From CALJFL01 sp963669435 (GTDB lineage: Bacteria; Pseudomonadota; Gammaproteobacteria; Pseudomonadales; Halieaceae), in the NCBI GenBank assembly GCA_963669435.1, contig OY770025.1:2728001-2792000 (forward strand): DNA of 64,000 nt. Direction: 5' to 3'. Positions 25,345 to 35,799 of the stretch are shown piece after piece. Below the pieces are notes generated by a model. The model saw only the letters and a list, made by a program, of their open reading frames with translations. It searched no databases and had not been told where the DNA came from. The position numbers and the translations under genes were made by a program. Positions within the stretch are counted from its first letter, which is position 1; each line of letters begins with the position of its first letter.

Positions 25345-28083
25345 ATGATGCAGCCGGGGATCACACATTTTCTGCTCGTACCCGACAGCGGCGCCGCAAG
25401 ACGCCTTCGCCGCGTGCTGGCTTCTGAAGCAGCTAAAACTGGCGTGGTGGTAGGTGTTTGGTCTGAGCTGGTGGTAATGGCAATGGATAGCTATGCGCTG
25501 CAATTACCAGAGACCGACTGGAATGGCGCTCTCCATGGCGCCGTGTCCAGCCTGTCAGGCGCATTCTGGCAGGAGAGCTACCAGAACTCCCCTGAGGAGA
25601 CTGTGAGTGCGGTATCGCATGCTTATGTGCAGCTTCTCGAGGAAACTGACCCGCTGTCACCGTTCCGTCCGTTCAGCAGTGTCACTCTCCCAGGGCGTGC
25701 AGGTGCTCATCTCTCGGATCTGGCTCGTTTGCATGATGAGCTGGGAGGCGCTTTACCTGAAAATCTTGCCCTCATTCAGCTCCTGCTGGGTATGGAGCCC
25801 GCGGAGGGATTACGGCGGCTGCATATCTATTCGATCGATTCGCACCCCAGGCTTTCTAATTGGCAACAGGCCTTGATAGCGCGTATCAACTCGTCTACTG
25901 CGGAGCTGGCGGATCAGTCGCTTAGCAGAGCGCTCAGTGGTTTGTTGTGTGCATCTACTGCAGCGAATCCTGAATCCGGTCTTCATGCACTTCAGGAGAA
26001 TTTGTTTGATCTCCCTGATAAGAAGTTCGAGCTAGATGACACGCTCCAGTGGTTGGGGGTTCGCGACTTCCAGGAGGAAGCGGAAGTCGCCGCGGGCATG
26101 GTCCAGACGCTGCTGAAAGATGACGCGGCATTAAAGCTGTCCGACATTGGCATTTTGGTGCCCGAACGCGTCGAGTACGAAGGTGCATTAGTCGATGCAT
26201 TTCAGCTTGCCGGGCTGCCGATGTCAGGCTTGGCGGATGGCAGCTGGTGTAGGGATCTTGGTCGGGAGCTCATCCTCAATTTCCTCCATGTGCGCCAGAA
26301 GCCACCTCCGGTCATGGCGTTGGCGGCTTGCCTTAGCTCTCCACTGATGCCTTGGTCCCTCGATGAAGGCGCTAAGGCCGCTCAGAATGTGATGGATGGC
26401 GACTGGGCGTTGAGCAGTTGGCATGGTATCTCAAAGGATGGTGAGAGCGTGTTGGATCTCTTACGTCGTGGGGATACCAAAGGCAGTACTTTGGCCTACG
26501 CACTTCGAAAACTTGTGTCTCTATTGAAGTCTGACGCGGAACTGGCGGCTGGCGTTGGGAGGGCAAGGGTGGCCTCTGAGCAGATCTGCTCCATGATTGA
26601 GAAAGATGAGCCAGTGGACTGGCCTGTGCTTCGTAAGGTTGTCGCGCCTGAAAGGCTGCCTAATGAAGTAGATACGGAGTTCAGCCAGGAGGGGTTAACC
26701 GTCTGGCGAGAGGGGAGAGAGGCATGGCGCCCAGTGCGGCATCTCTTGGTTCTGGGTTTTTGTGCGGGACACTACCCGTCGAGGGGCCACATCTCGCCCG
26801 TGTTTTCAGAGCCTGACATCGGCGAGATCATCGATGCCACCGGCGTAACCGTTGAGACACAGAGAAATCGGCTGGATCAGGCGCGATCGCTGTTCAAGCG
26901 TCAGCTAAACATGGTGAGCGACTCGGTTTCATTCATGTTGCCCCGCAGAGACCCCGCGGGAGACCCTCAGTCGCCCTCTGAAGCCATGGAGTTCATGTCG
27001 TACCTGCGGGATACGAATGAAGACAGCGACGAGGTCCTCAGCTTGGACCTCTCCGCGGACCGGGAGCAGGCTCGCTATTTGCCTGAATGCCATGACGATG
27101 ACCTCCAAGTGCCCGGTGTACGACCCTATGGTGACATCTCTATAGGCAAGGATCTCCTAGGTCTGAGGACTGACGGAGAGGGCAATCAGGAGCCCGAATC
27201 CCCAAGCGCCTTGGAGAAGATGATGGTGTCACCCCTGGCGTGGCTATTACAGCGACTCCACGCCGAACCCGCACTCTGGGGAGCGGAGGAGGCAAACGTA
27301 CTACTGTTGGGCACACTCTCGCACGATGTGTTTGAACATGTCTTTGCCCAAGACACTGCTATGCCCAGCAGATCTGAGCTGCCCGGCAGAATCAAGGAAG
27401 TGCTCGCAGAAGTTATGGGGCGGTCCGCCCCGTTTATGCAATCGTCTGCCTGGAAGGTGGAATGTCGACTTTTGGAGGCGCAACTCGTGAAAGCCGCAGA
27501 GGCATGGCACGACATGCTATCGGAGCTTGATGCAAAAGTCATAGGGACCGAGAAGTGGCTTAAAGGTGACCTAGGTAAACTTCCAATTCATGGCCAGGCC
27601 GACGCATTGTTGTCCTTGCCCGGTAATCGGCTGTTGATTGTCGATTACAAAAAATCCAGCGCGTCTTCTCGGCGCAGGCGGATGGAGAAAGGCTATGACA
27701 GCCAGGTAGAGCTGTACCGCAAGATGATTCAAACCGGTGGTGTGAAGGACGAGGCAGAGGCGGCGCTTGCCAAGACTCTCAAAGATGCCGATAGCATCGG
27801 CGTTGTCTATTTCAACATGAACGATAGCGTCGCTTTGTCGGATACCGGTATGGAAGAGTCGGCTAAAGTGCCCGGATGGGAGGTGATGGAGAATGACGTT
27901 TCCGCTGAAGCAATGACCTTAATCCAGGAGAGAATTTCTGAACTGAACAAAGGCAAGGTACGGCTGAATCGAGACACTGACGCAGAGTTCTTTGATAAAA
28001 AGGCAAACGTTAAACCCTATGCGCTTGAAGTCACACCACTGACGGGGCTGTTCATTCTAGCTGAAGGGGAGGGTGAAGAATGA
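25345..28083 (+). CDS. AddB-like PD-(D/E)XK nuclease
   Basis: 912-aa protein resembling the AddB/RexB subunit of helicase-nucleases: an inactivated helicase-like N-terminal and middle part (RHLLVLGFCAGHYPSRGHISPVF is typical of the AddB middle) and a C-terminal PD-(D/E)XK nuclease with D753 in GQADALLSLP and D767-Y-K769 in LLIVDYKKSS. The four cysteines of the iron-sulphur cluster found in classical AddB are not evident. It overlaps the helicase gene by ATGA, so the two are made together as a heterodimer that processes DNA ends. Its placement inside a defence island suggests an anti-phage version. Confidence 0.82.
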   Translation: MMQPGITHFLLVPDSGAARRLRRVLASEAAKTGVVVGVWSELVVMAMDSYALQLPETDWNGALHGAVSSLSGAFWQESYQNSPEETVSAVSHAYVQLLEETDPLSPFRPFSSVTLPGRAGAHLSDLARLHDELGGALPENLALIQLLLGMEPAEGLRRLHIYSIDSHPRLSNWQQALIARINSSTAELADQSLSRALSGLLCASTAANPESGLHALQENLFDLPDKKFELDDTLQWLGVRDFQEEAEVAAGMVQTLLKDDAALKLSDIGILVPERVEYEGALVDAFQLAGLPMSGLADGSWCRDLGRELILNFLHVRQKPPPVMALAACLSSPLMPWSLDEGAKAAQNVMDGDWALSSWHGISKDGESVLDLLRRGDTKGSTLAYALRKLVSLLKSDAELAAGVGRARVASEQICSMIEKDEPVDWPVLRKVVAPERLPNEVDTEFSQEGLTVWREGREAWRPVRHLLVLGFCAGHYPSRGHISPVFSEPDIGEIIDATGVTVETQRNRLDQARSLFKRQLNMVSDSVSFMLPRRDPAGDPQSPSEAMEFMSYLRDTNEDSDEVLSLDLSADREQARYLPECHDDDLQVPGVRPYGDISIGKDLLGLRTDGEGNQEPESPSALEKMMVSPLAWLLQRLHAEPALWGAEEANVLLLGTLSHDVFEHVFAQDTAMPSRSELPGRIKEVLAEVMGRSAPFMQSSAWKVECRLLEAQLVKAAEAWHDMLSELDAKVIGTEKWLKGDLGKLPIHGQADALLSLPGNRLLIVDYKKSSASSRRRRMEKGYDSQVELYRKMIQTGGVKDEAEAALAKTLKDADSIGVVYFNMNDSVALSDTGMEESAKVPGWEVMENDVSAEAMTLIQERISELNKGKVRLNRDTDAEFFDKKANVKPYALEVTPLTGLFILAEGEGEE

Positions 28084-31000
28084 GCCTTCCCGAACTAACA
28101 GTAGTGCCAGCTGGTGCTGGATCTGGTAAGACTTACAGGATTAAGGAAGATCTGGGTAAATGGGTCGTAGATGGCCTTGTCGCGCCAGAAAAAATTGTAG
28201 CGGTCACGTTCACCGAGGCGGCTGCCTCCGAGTTGAGAGACCGAATCCGTCGTCGTCTTCTCGAGCTCGATCGCTTGGAAGATGCTCTACTCCTGGATCA
28301 AGCCTATATCTCGACCATCCACAGTTTCGGACTCAGGATCATTACCGAGTTCGCGTTTGACAGCGGCCAGTGCCCGCAGCCCCGTTTGCTGACGGAGGAA
28401 GAGCAGGACATCCTGATCCGCCAGGCGTTGGCCCGGACAGAAAGGGCCGAGATAGTTCTGAGTGACTTGGCGGGCTACGGCTACAAGTACAGCTTCCCTA
28501 CCGGCAAGAGCGCGGCTGACCAATTTCGGGATGACATTCTCGACATCGTAGCGTTGTTGCGGACGATCGGATGGAGCCCCGAAAAGCCCTGCGACATGCA
28601 GCAAGTAAAAGACTGGGTCGCCGAGCGCTATGGTGCCTTAGGAAATGGCAAGCGAGTGACCGCTGCCCTGGCAAAGGCCGTTGATGCGCTGCTGGATGAA
28701 TACCCGGAGAGTCTCGCAGGTGTCGTCGGCGCTGGTAATGCGTCTGCTACCACGGAGTTCCGCCAGAATTACCGTGATTTGAAGCTAGCCCAGCAAGAGG
28801 GTGAGTTAAACCGAAACTGGGCGCTGTGGCAGCGTCTGAGGAAGCTCCGACTGAGTAAGCGCGGCACTGAAGTCCCGCCATCCTACGAGGAGAAGGCGGA
28901 GACGGTCATTGCGGCTGCCGATGCCCTGGTCACCCACCCGGGTCCGCTCGCACATGCCCAGGGTCATATCGAGGCGCTTCTGGCCGCTGGTCAGGAGGTG
29001 CTGAGCCACTATGTGGCGGCCAAGGCACGGGCAGGTCTGGTGGATTACACCGATATGATTGCTTTGGCGGACAAGCTCCTTCAGGAGCGCCCTGATGTAC
29101 TCGAGGAGCTCAAAAGCCGGATTGACTGCCTGGTTGTCGATGAATTCCAGGATACTAACCCTCAGCAGTTCTCATTGCTGTGGCGGCTAAGGTCGGCCGG
29201 AGTGCCCGCCCTGGTAGTGGGCGACCTTAAGCAGGCCATTATGGGATTCCAGGGGGCAGATCCGCGTCTTTTGGAGGCCTTGATCGAACAGAACGAGGAC
29301 TATGCGCTACCACTTGATTCCAATTGGCGCTCGCAACCTGCATTGATGGACATCATCAACAAGATTGGCCCCGGACTATTTGGGGATGCTTATGGGGTGC
29401 TGGAACCCCAAGCGGGCGATTCCGAGCTTGCACCCCTGGAGTTCATCGAATTCGAGAAGAAGGCACGTAAGGACCACCATAAGATCCGAGCTTCCTGGGT
29501 TGGCGAGCGGGTTAGAGACATTCTGGTTGATGAGTCGCTCCAGGTGGTCGATAAGCGGACACAGGAACTCCGTCCCATACAGGGACGAGACATTGCAATT
29601 CTGTGCCAGACCCACAAGACACTTGAGCAGTACGCCCAGGTCTTGCGTGCTCAGGGACTTAAGGTACGACTGGAGGAGGAGGGCTGGTTCGAGTCTCGGC
29701 CGGTACAACTGGCGTTCTACGCGCTTTCTTATGTCTCCAACCCCAATGATCGCCATGCGGCCCTCTATATGGCTACGACAGAGCTGGGTGAGATTACTCT
29801 GGAGGATGGGATACGTCAGTTAGTGGACTCTGGTGCGGTTTCTGACCCTATTCTCGAAAGGCTCGGTGCAGTGCGTGAGGGACCTCAAGATAGAAATGTG
29901 TACTCGATGGTCGCCGAAACGATCTCGGCCCTTTCGCTATACGACATAGTGGCTATGTGGCCTGATGCGGTGCAGGCCAGGGCGAGCTTGCTTCGTCTTC
30001 AGTCCGAGGCGGAAGAGTTTATGACCTCGAACCGTGATGCTCGCGCCGCTGGTGGTTTCTATGGCGATGGCGTGCCCAGTTTCCTGGCCTGGCTGTCGGT
30101 TAAGGTGACCGGAAAGGACAAGAACCGAAAACCAACGCCCAGAGTTCAGGACGAGGACGCGATCGAGCTCGTTACCTGGCATGCGTCGAAAGGACGGGAG
30201 TGGCCCATTCTCGTGGTTGGAGAACTTGATCGAAAGGTCGAGCCCAGACTGCCCACGCTTGATATCGCCTATGAGGACTTCTCAGACCTAGGAAAGCTTC
30301 TGGAGGGCGCTTCCCTGGAATACTCCCCAGCTTTCGCGGCACCTGAGGCTACAGAAAGGTTCGCCGTCGCACTCCAGCATGCGGCCGAAACCGAGGCCAG
30401 GAGACTGCTCTATGTAGCAATCACACGCGCTCGTGAAAAGCTCATCCTGGAATGGCCTACCTATATTGCTGGAAAAGGCGTTACGCCTTGGAGCCTGTTG
30501 AGCGGAGAGTGCGACATGACCCTTTCCGGAAGTAAACTAGCGCTAGCCGGTGACGAAGTCCCAGTGGAATCCTTTCTGGGTTCGAATGATTACCCAGGTG
30601 ATTTGGAGCTCGCTGCATTCTCTGACTCTTCGGGACAGACACCCGTTGGCAGGCGGGCGATTGATCAGGCGGGTCGGACCATCGTCACGACTCCCGATAT
30701 AGTTTCGCCGTCGATGCTTGGGAACGAATCTAGTGGAGCTAGCGACGTCGAGGTAATCAGTTATACGCCACCGCTGGTTATCGACTCCGCTTATTCTGGG
30801 GCGGAATTCGGTACGCTTGTTCACCGATTCTTTGAGGTAGGCGCGGCCACCACTGCAATTCGAGAGCGCGTTTCGGCACAAGCAGTTACTGGTGGTCTGA
30901 CAGAGGATCTGACTCATGCGATCTCATGTAAGGTGGATGAATTTGAAAAGTGGTTCATTGAGTATTTCCCAGTTAAAGGCGTTGACCGAGAGCTACCCAT

Positions 31001-31247
31001 TCTGGCTATGAAGGAAGACACTTCCGTGATAAGTGGTCTAGTTGACTTGGTGATTGAGACGGAAGAAGGCTGCTGGATAATTGACCACAAGTCAGACCAG
31101 ATAGAGGATCCCAAGATCTCATTTGGCAACTATAGGAAGCAATTACGTGCCTACGCCGATGCTCTAGAGATGTCGGGCACAGTGATTCTCGGTGTGGCAA
31201 TACATTGGATTCGACGAGGAGAGGTTATACTCCAAGAGTTTGACTAG
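28080..31247 (+). CDS. AddA-like UvrD/Rep helicase-nuclease
   Basis: 1055-aa superfamily 1 helicase with Walker A AGAGSGKT (residues 11-18), motif Ia FTEAAASELRDRI, Walker B LVVDEFQDTNPQQF, motif IV-VI region (TWHASKGREWPILVVGE; RLLYVAITRAREKLIL) and a C-terminal PD-(D/E)XK nuclease (D989 in SGLVDLVIE; D1002-H-K1004 in IIDHKSD). This is the AddA architecture, so with its partner the complex would carry two nuclease sites. The gene is coupled to the AddB-like gene and its stop is followed by about 215 bp before the DUF262 pair. Confidence 0.9.
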   Translation: MSLPELTVVPAGAGSGKTYRIKEDLGKWVVDGLVAPEKIVAVTFTEAAASELRDRIRRRLLELDRLEDALLLDQAYISTIHSFGLRIITEFAFDSGQCPQPRLLTEEEQDILIRQALARTERAEIVLSDLAGYGYKYSFPTGKSAADQFRDDILDIVALLRTIGWSPEKPCDMQQVKDWVAERYGALGNGKRVTAALAKAVDALLDEYPESLAGVVGAGNASATTEFRQNYRDLKLAQQEGELNRNWALWQRLRKLRLSKRGTEVPPSYEEKAETVIAAADALVTHPGPLAHAQGHIEALLAAGQEVLSHYVAAKARAGLVDYTDMIALADKLLQERPDVLEELKSRIDCLVVDEFQDTNPQQFSLLWRLRSAGVPALVVGDLKQAIMGFQGADPRLLEALIEQNEDYALPLDSNWRSQPALMDIINKIGPGLFGDAYGVLEPQAGDSELAPLEFIEFEKKARKDHHKIRASWVGERVRDILVDESLQVVDKRTQELRPIQGRDIAILCQTHKTLEQYAQVLRAQGLKVRLEEEGWFESRPVQLAFYALSYVSNPNDRHAALYMATTELGEITLEDGIRQLVDSGAVSDPILERLGAVREGPQDRNVYSMVAETISALSLYDIVAMWPDAVQARASLLRLQSEAEEFMTSNRDARAAGGFYGDGVPSFLAWLSVKVTGKDKNRKPTPRVQDEDAIELVTWHASKGREWPILVVGELDRKVEPRLPTLDIAYEDFSDLGKLLEGASLEYSPAFAAPEATERFAVALQHAAETEARRLLYVAITRAREKLILEWPTYIAGKGVTPWSLLSGECDMTLSGSKLALAGDEVPVESFLGSNDYPGDLELAAFSDSSGQTPVGRRAIDQAGRTIVTTPDIVSPSMLGNESSGASDVEVISYTPPLVIDSAYSGAEFGTLVHRFFEVGAATTAIRERVSAQAVTGGLTEDLTHAISCKVDEFEKWFIEYFPVKGVDRELPILAMKEDTSVISGLVDLVIETEEGCWIIDHKSDQIEDPKISFGNYRKQLRAYADALEMSGTVILGVAIHWIRRGEVILQEFD

Positions 31248-31464
31248 TAAGTGTTCTGAAGTTCGGCGTCTGGATCTTGAATGCGATATGTACGTTTTGG
31301 ATTGGCGGCTTTCCTGGAGCGCATCGCTGGTCTAGCCTGATGATGACACTTTAGAGCGCATTATGTGGTCTTAATGGAGAGATAAAGGACACCGGGATTA
31401 CGAAATCCTGGTAGACAAAGTTAATTCTAGTTTAGGGAAATCTGACAAGAAGAATGCGAACGGT

Positions 31465-33273
31465 ATGAGTGATAACGAACTTTCCTTACGTACAATAAAT
31501 GATCTGCTAGCTGAGCAGTTTCACATCCCTGCATATCAACGTGGTTACCGTTGGACCAGCCGGCAGGTAGAAGATTTACTGAATGATGTTTTGGAATTCA
31601 GCGAAAAGGAGATGAAATCCGCCAAGGAGTTTTATTGTTTGCAGCCTGTGGTAGTAAGGGAAGTAGACGGTAAGTGGGAGTTGATTGATGGTCAGCAAAG
31701 GCTGACTACTGTTTATATAATTCTCTCCTACTTCAACAGGCGATTTGCAGAGGAGTTTCGTAAGCAGTTGTTCACGATCGAGTATGCTACCCGACCCGAT
31801 AGTAAGGACTACCTTGACAATATAAATGAAGCACACAAAGACAAGAATATCGACTTCTATCACATCTATGAAAGCTACCAGACGATTGATTCTTGGTTTA
31901 AGGGCAAAACTAATCTCATTAACGATATTGAGTCAGTTTTTCTAAACAAAGTTAAAGTAATTTGGTATGACGTTAAAGAGGATATTGACCCAGTCGAGGT
32001 TTTCACCCGACTAAATATAGGGAAGATTCCACTCACGAATGCCGAGCTAGTAAAGGCACTCTTTCTGCGTTCTAGAAACTTTGGGGATGATGCTGAGCGC
32101 ACTCGGCTAATGCAACTGAAAATTTCGCAAGAGTGGGATGAAATAGAGCGAGCCCTGCAAAATGATAGTCTTTGGTTCTTCCTGACCAATCAAGACTCTT
32201 ATGACACGCGTATCGAGTTCATTCTGGACTTGATGGCTCAGAGTTTTGAGGTGGGAATCGATGTTTCCAACGATCACTATCGTACGTTCATAACATTCAA
32301 TCACTGGTTTAAGGAGGAAACGCCGACGCTTGAAAACGCATGGATGGAGATTAAGTATTATTTCATGCAGCTGGAAGAATGGCATCGGGACAGATATTTG
32401 TTCCATCTATTAGGATTCCTTATACATCAGGGCGTCGATGTCGACGAGCTGAAAGAAAGCTCCCGGGATGAGGAGACCAAAGATGCTTTTCGGTCGTCCT
32501 TGAGATCACGAATATTTGGAATCGTCTTCAGAAGGCATGAACTCGAAGACTATCCTCACCTCCAAGATTTGGAGGCGGTCGTCAGAGAAGAACTTAGCGA
32601 TTGGAATTATGGCTCGCAGAGTGGCCTCATAAATGCAGCTCTTTTGCTTTTCAATATCGCTTCTTTGATCCGAAACCCGTCTGCAAATCTGCGTTTTCAG
32701 TTCGACAAGTACAAGAATGATCACTGGGATCTCGAACACATCAAGTCAGTAAGATCTAACATGCCCGAAAGAACTGATGAGCAAAAACTATGGCTTGTAA
32801 ACATATTGGAGTACTTTTTGGGATCTTCAGCAGAAAATGATTACGGCCAGATTATTCCGAATGTTCAATCCATGAAGGTGCGAGTTATTTGTGAGAATGC
32901 TGCCAGTGCGCTGGAGTCTACACCGTTTGACTGGCAGTTGTTCGAGCGGGTCTATGGCGCGACTTTAAGATACTTCAAGGAGGGTGAGGAATCCGATACG
33001 GATGATTCCATCGCAAACTTGGCTTTGTTGGATGCGCATACCAATCGTAGTTATCAAAACGCGGTATTCCCGATCAAGCGCAATAGGATAATAGCTTTGG
33101 ATAAAGAGGGAGCGTTTGTGCCGTTATGCACAAAAAATGCCTTTCTGAAGTACTACAGCAATCGGGTAGAAAATATGATGTTCTGGTCTGAGCAAGACAG
33201 ATCTTTCTATTTAGACGCGATCGTGGAAATGCTGGTTTGGTTTTTTACAGAGGATCACGAGGTGCTGCAATGA
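31465..33273 (+). CDS. DUF262/DUF1524 (GmrSD-type) protein
   Basis: 602-aa protein with both halves of GmrSD-type type IV restriction factors. The N-terminal DUF262 ParB-like NTPase/nuclease shows IPAYQRGYRW (21-30) and DGQQRLTT (75-82) and the FTRLNIGKIPLTNAELVKAL motif; the C-terminal DUF1524 HNH nuclease shows HWDLEHI (H420-H425) and NLALLDAHTNRSYQNAVFPIKR (from about 518). Relatives restrict DNA with glucosylated hydroxymethylcytosine or phosphorothioate marks. It is coupled by ATGA to a second DUF262 protein. Confidence 0.88.
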   Translation: MSDNELSLRTINDLLAEQFHIPAYQRGYRWTSRQVEDLLNDVLEFSEKEMKSAKEFYCLQPVVVREVDGKWELIDGQQRLTTVYIILSYFNRRFAEEFRKQLFTIEYATRPDSKDYLDNINEAHKDKNIDFYHIYESYQTIDSWFKGKTNLINDIESVFLNKVKVIWYDVKEDIDPVEVFTRLNIGKIPLTNAELVKALFLRSRNFGDDAERTRLMQLKISQEWDEIERALQNDSLWFFLTNQDSYDTRIEFILDLMAQSFEVGIDVSNDHYRTFITFNHWFKEETPTLENAWMEIKYYFMQLEEWHRDRYLFHLLGFLIHQGVDVDELKESSRDEETKDAFRSSLRSRIFGIVFRRHELEDYPHLQDLEAVVREELSDWNYGSQSGLINAALLLFNIASLIRNPSANLRFQFDKYKNDHWDLEHIKSVRSNMPERTDEQKLWLVNILEYFLGSSAENDYGQIIPNVQSMKVRVICENAASALESTPFDWQLFERVYGATLRYFKEGEESDTDDSIANLALLDAHTNRSYQNAVFPIKRNRIIALDKEGAFVPLCTKNAFLKYYSNRVENMMFWSEQDRSFYLDAIVEMLVWFFTEDHEVLQ

Positions 33274-35732
33274 AATCTGGCGGTACTATGACGTTTACAG
33301 AGTTGCTCTCAGAAGTGACGGCAATTGAGATACCGATCATCCAGAGAGACTATGCCCAGGGCCGCCAGACGATGTCTGAGGTTCGAGAACAGTTTCTGGG
33401 AGCCATTTTCGATACATTATCCTTAAGTCCGGAAGAACTTCCCAAGCCCCTGGATCTGGACTTTGTCTACGGAAGTTTGAATGTTGGTTCTGGGAATAAA
33501 TTTTGGCCTTTGGATGGGCAGCAAAGGCTGACTACTCTCTTTCTTTTGCATTGGTACCTTGCCTGCCAAGATGGTGAGTTTGAGGCCTTTCAAGAGCTAA
33601 TCATGAGGGAGGGCGAATCCCGTTTCACATATGAGACTCGTAGAAGCTCGGCAGAATTTTTTGGTGCATTGGCATCTCATGAATTAGACCTCGATGAGTT
33701 AACATCGCCGAGTGTAAACCCCGCTTCGCTTTCTTCGTCCATAAAGAATTGCCAGTGGTTTTTCCTTTCTTGGAAGCTTGACCCAACAATTCAAGCTTCA
33801 TTGAGTATGTTGGACACCATAGACCAACGGTTTCGCGGAGAAAAAGGGCTATACAGCAGAATCACTGCCACCTCGTCACCCTACATAACATTCCAATTTC
33901 TCAACCTTGAGGAATTCGGACTTTCTGATGACCTCTACATTAAGATGAACGCTCGTGGAAAGCCACTAACGTCGTTCGAAAACTTTAAAGCTAAGTTCGA
34001 GCAGTTTGCAGGCGAGGTTTGTGAAAACGAAATGATGTCGCTGCACGGCATCACTATGCCGATGAGGGACTATCTCGGTAGGAAAATCGACACCGACTGG
34101 TCTGATCTATTTTGGTATTTCTGCGATGCCGATACGGATCTATTCGATGATCAATTCATGCAGTTTTTTAGGAGCATGACAGTAGTTTTCTATCCGTATG
34201 GAAAACCTAAGGAAGATCGATTGGACGTTGCCGAGACGCTAAGGACGATAAGGAGTAGCGGGTTTAAGCCAAGTTTCTATCAGTATCAGAAGCTTGAATG
34301 TTTTGATAGAGATTTCGTGATAAACCTTACCCAGTTCATGGATAAGGTTTGCGGAAATCAAGAGAGTTTCTCGACATTTCTTGAGGACAACTCCTATTAC
34401 GATGAGGAGGCTACTTTCAGGCAAGCGCTTGAGGAATTGGACACGCGAGGTAAGAATCCAAAGGGATTGACCTATGAGCGAGCTATACAGTTTTTTGCTT
34501 GGTGTGTTTACCTTATCAAGTACCCGGATGAGGTGTCCGGTGAAAAATTGTTTGATTGGTTGCGTGTGATTCACAACCTGTCGGAGAACACTCGAGTGGA
34601 ACGCCCGCGAGAGTTCACTGACGCACTCTACTCCGTAATGGATATGCTTGATCAAGGCGATTCAATAATCAATCATCTGGCCAATTCAGGTGACGGAAAG
34701 AAGATCACCTTTTTTTATTCGCCCCAGGTTCGGGAGGAAAGGATCAAGGCTCAACTCATAGAAAAGTCGATCGAGTGGCGGGATGCAGTTTATCGTGCAG
34801 AGCAACATGGTTACTTCAAGGGGCAAATAGAGTTCTTGCTCGATTTTTCTGGGGTACTCGAGTATTTTCTAGATCAAGAGAGCTGCAATTGGGATGACCA
34901 ACAAGATGACGAATTTCTCACGTCATTTCTTCGCTATTTAGATAGCGCCGAGGCTGTCTTTGACGAGGCAGGGCTAAAGAAGTTTCCAAACGGGATATTT
35001 GAGAGGGCTCTTCTGACGAAAGGGGATTACCTGCTTTATGGTAGAAGCAACCACAGCTTTCTTGATAATGATGATCGAGACACGAGCTGGAAACGTTTGC
35101 TGAGAGGTTCGGACCGCGTTAGCGACGATAAGAAAATTTCTGAGAAGCGAAAACTTGTTGGTCAACTGTTAGCTACATTGAATGTGAGCGAATTAGAGGA
35201 ATCTCTAACCAGAGCCATCGAAGAAACAGGCGATACCTTAGACTGGCGAATGCCGTTCATTCTGCAACCGAAGCTCATAGACTATTGCGAGAAGCGCTAC
35301 ATTCGTATGACCTCGGAAGACTCGATTTATCTCATGAAGCGCATTCAAATGAATGGAGCTCACAAGGAACTGTCGACCCATTATCTTTATCTAGACTACA
35401 TCCAAGATTTACAGAACATATTTCCATTCAGCGGTTCGTACGAGTACGAAAGTTTTGGTTATGACGAGGAGCCCGGTATTCGATTTTACGGAATGCTCTA
35501 TCAAGGGGAACAGGTACATCTCGAAATAACTCATCGTTCTGGACTGTTTCAGCTAAGGTTTGACGAAAGTACACTGATGTCTGAGCTGGACGGTTTCATG
35601 GATGCTCAATCGGATTTTCTGGGGCGCCCGGTAATTCGAGTGGAAAAGTATGCATTTAGAGAAAGCTTTCCTGTTGTGCTTGCCAAGCTCGGAAAAATAG
35701 CAACTAATGACCCAGAACTCGAAGAGGAGTAG
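33270..35732 (+). CDS. second DUF262 protein, no DUF1524 seen
   Basis: 820-aa protein with the DUF262 motifs IPIIQRDYAQGR (21-32), DGQQRLTTLF (82-91) and KMNARGKPLTSFENFKAKFEQ, but I could find no HNH/DUF1524 motif in its long C-terminal part, which looks like a large helical domain ending with a beta-rich tail. ATG 33270 overlaps the first gene's stop as ATGA. Probably it forms a complex with the first protein in which only the partner carries the HNH nuclease. Pairs of this kind are recurrent defence modules; activity here is inference. Confidence 0.82.
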   Translation: MKSGGTMTFTELLSEVTAIEIPIIQRDYAQGRQTMSEVREQFLGAIFDTLSLSPEELPKPLDLDFVYGSLNVGSGNKFWPLDGQQRLTTLFLLHWYLACQDGEFEAFQELIMREGESRFTYETRRSSAEFFGALASHELDLDELTSPSVNPASLSSSIKNCQWFFLSWKLDPTIQASLSMLDTIDQRFRGEKGLYSRITATSSPYITFQFLNLEEFGLSDDLYIKMNARGKPLTSFENFKAKFEQFAGEVCENEMMSLHGITMPMRDYLGRKIDTDWSDLFWYFCDADTDLFDDQFMQFFRSMTVVFYPYGKPKEDRLDVAETLRTIRSSGFKPSFYQYQKLECFDRDFVINLTQFMDKVCGNQESFSTFLEDNSYYDEEATFRQALEELDTRGKNPKGLTYERAIQFFAWCVYLIKYPDEVSGEKLFDWLRVIHNLSENTRVERPREFTDALYSVMDMLDQGDSIINHLANSGDGKKITFFYSPQVREERIKAQLIEKSIEWRDAVYRAEQHGYFKGQIEFLLDFSGVLEYFLDQESCNWDDQQDDEFLTSFLRYLDSAEAVFDEAGLKKFPNGIFERALLTKGDYLLYGRSNHSFLDNDDRDTSWKRLLRGSDRVSDDKKISEKRKLVGQLLATLNVSELEESLTRAIEETGDTLDWRMPFILQPKLIDYCEKRYIRMTSEDSIYLMKRIQMNGAHKELSTHYLYLDYIQDLQNIFPFSGSYEYESFGYDEEPGIRFYGMLYQGEQVHLEITHRSGLFQLRFDESTLMSELDGFMDAQSDFLGRPVIRVEKYAFRESFPVVLAKLGKIATNDPELEEE

Positions 35733-35799
35733 CTCATAATTTGAGGAATATCGCTCGGGTAAGTGTAGGTTCCCAAACTGCATCAAGAGCTGACACAAT

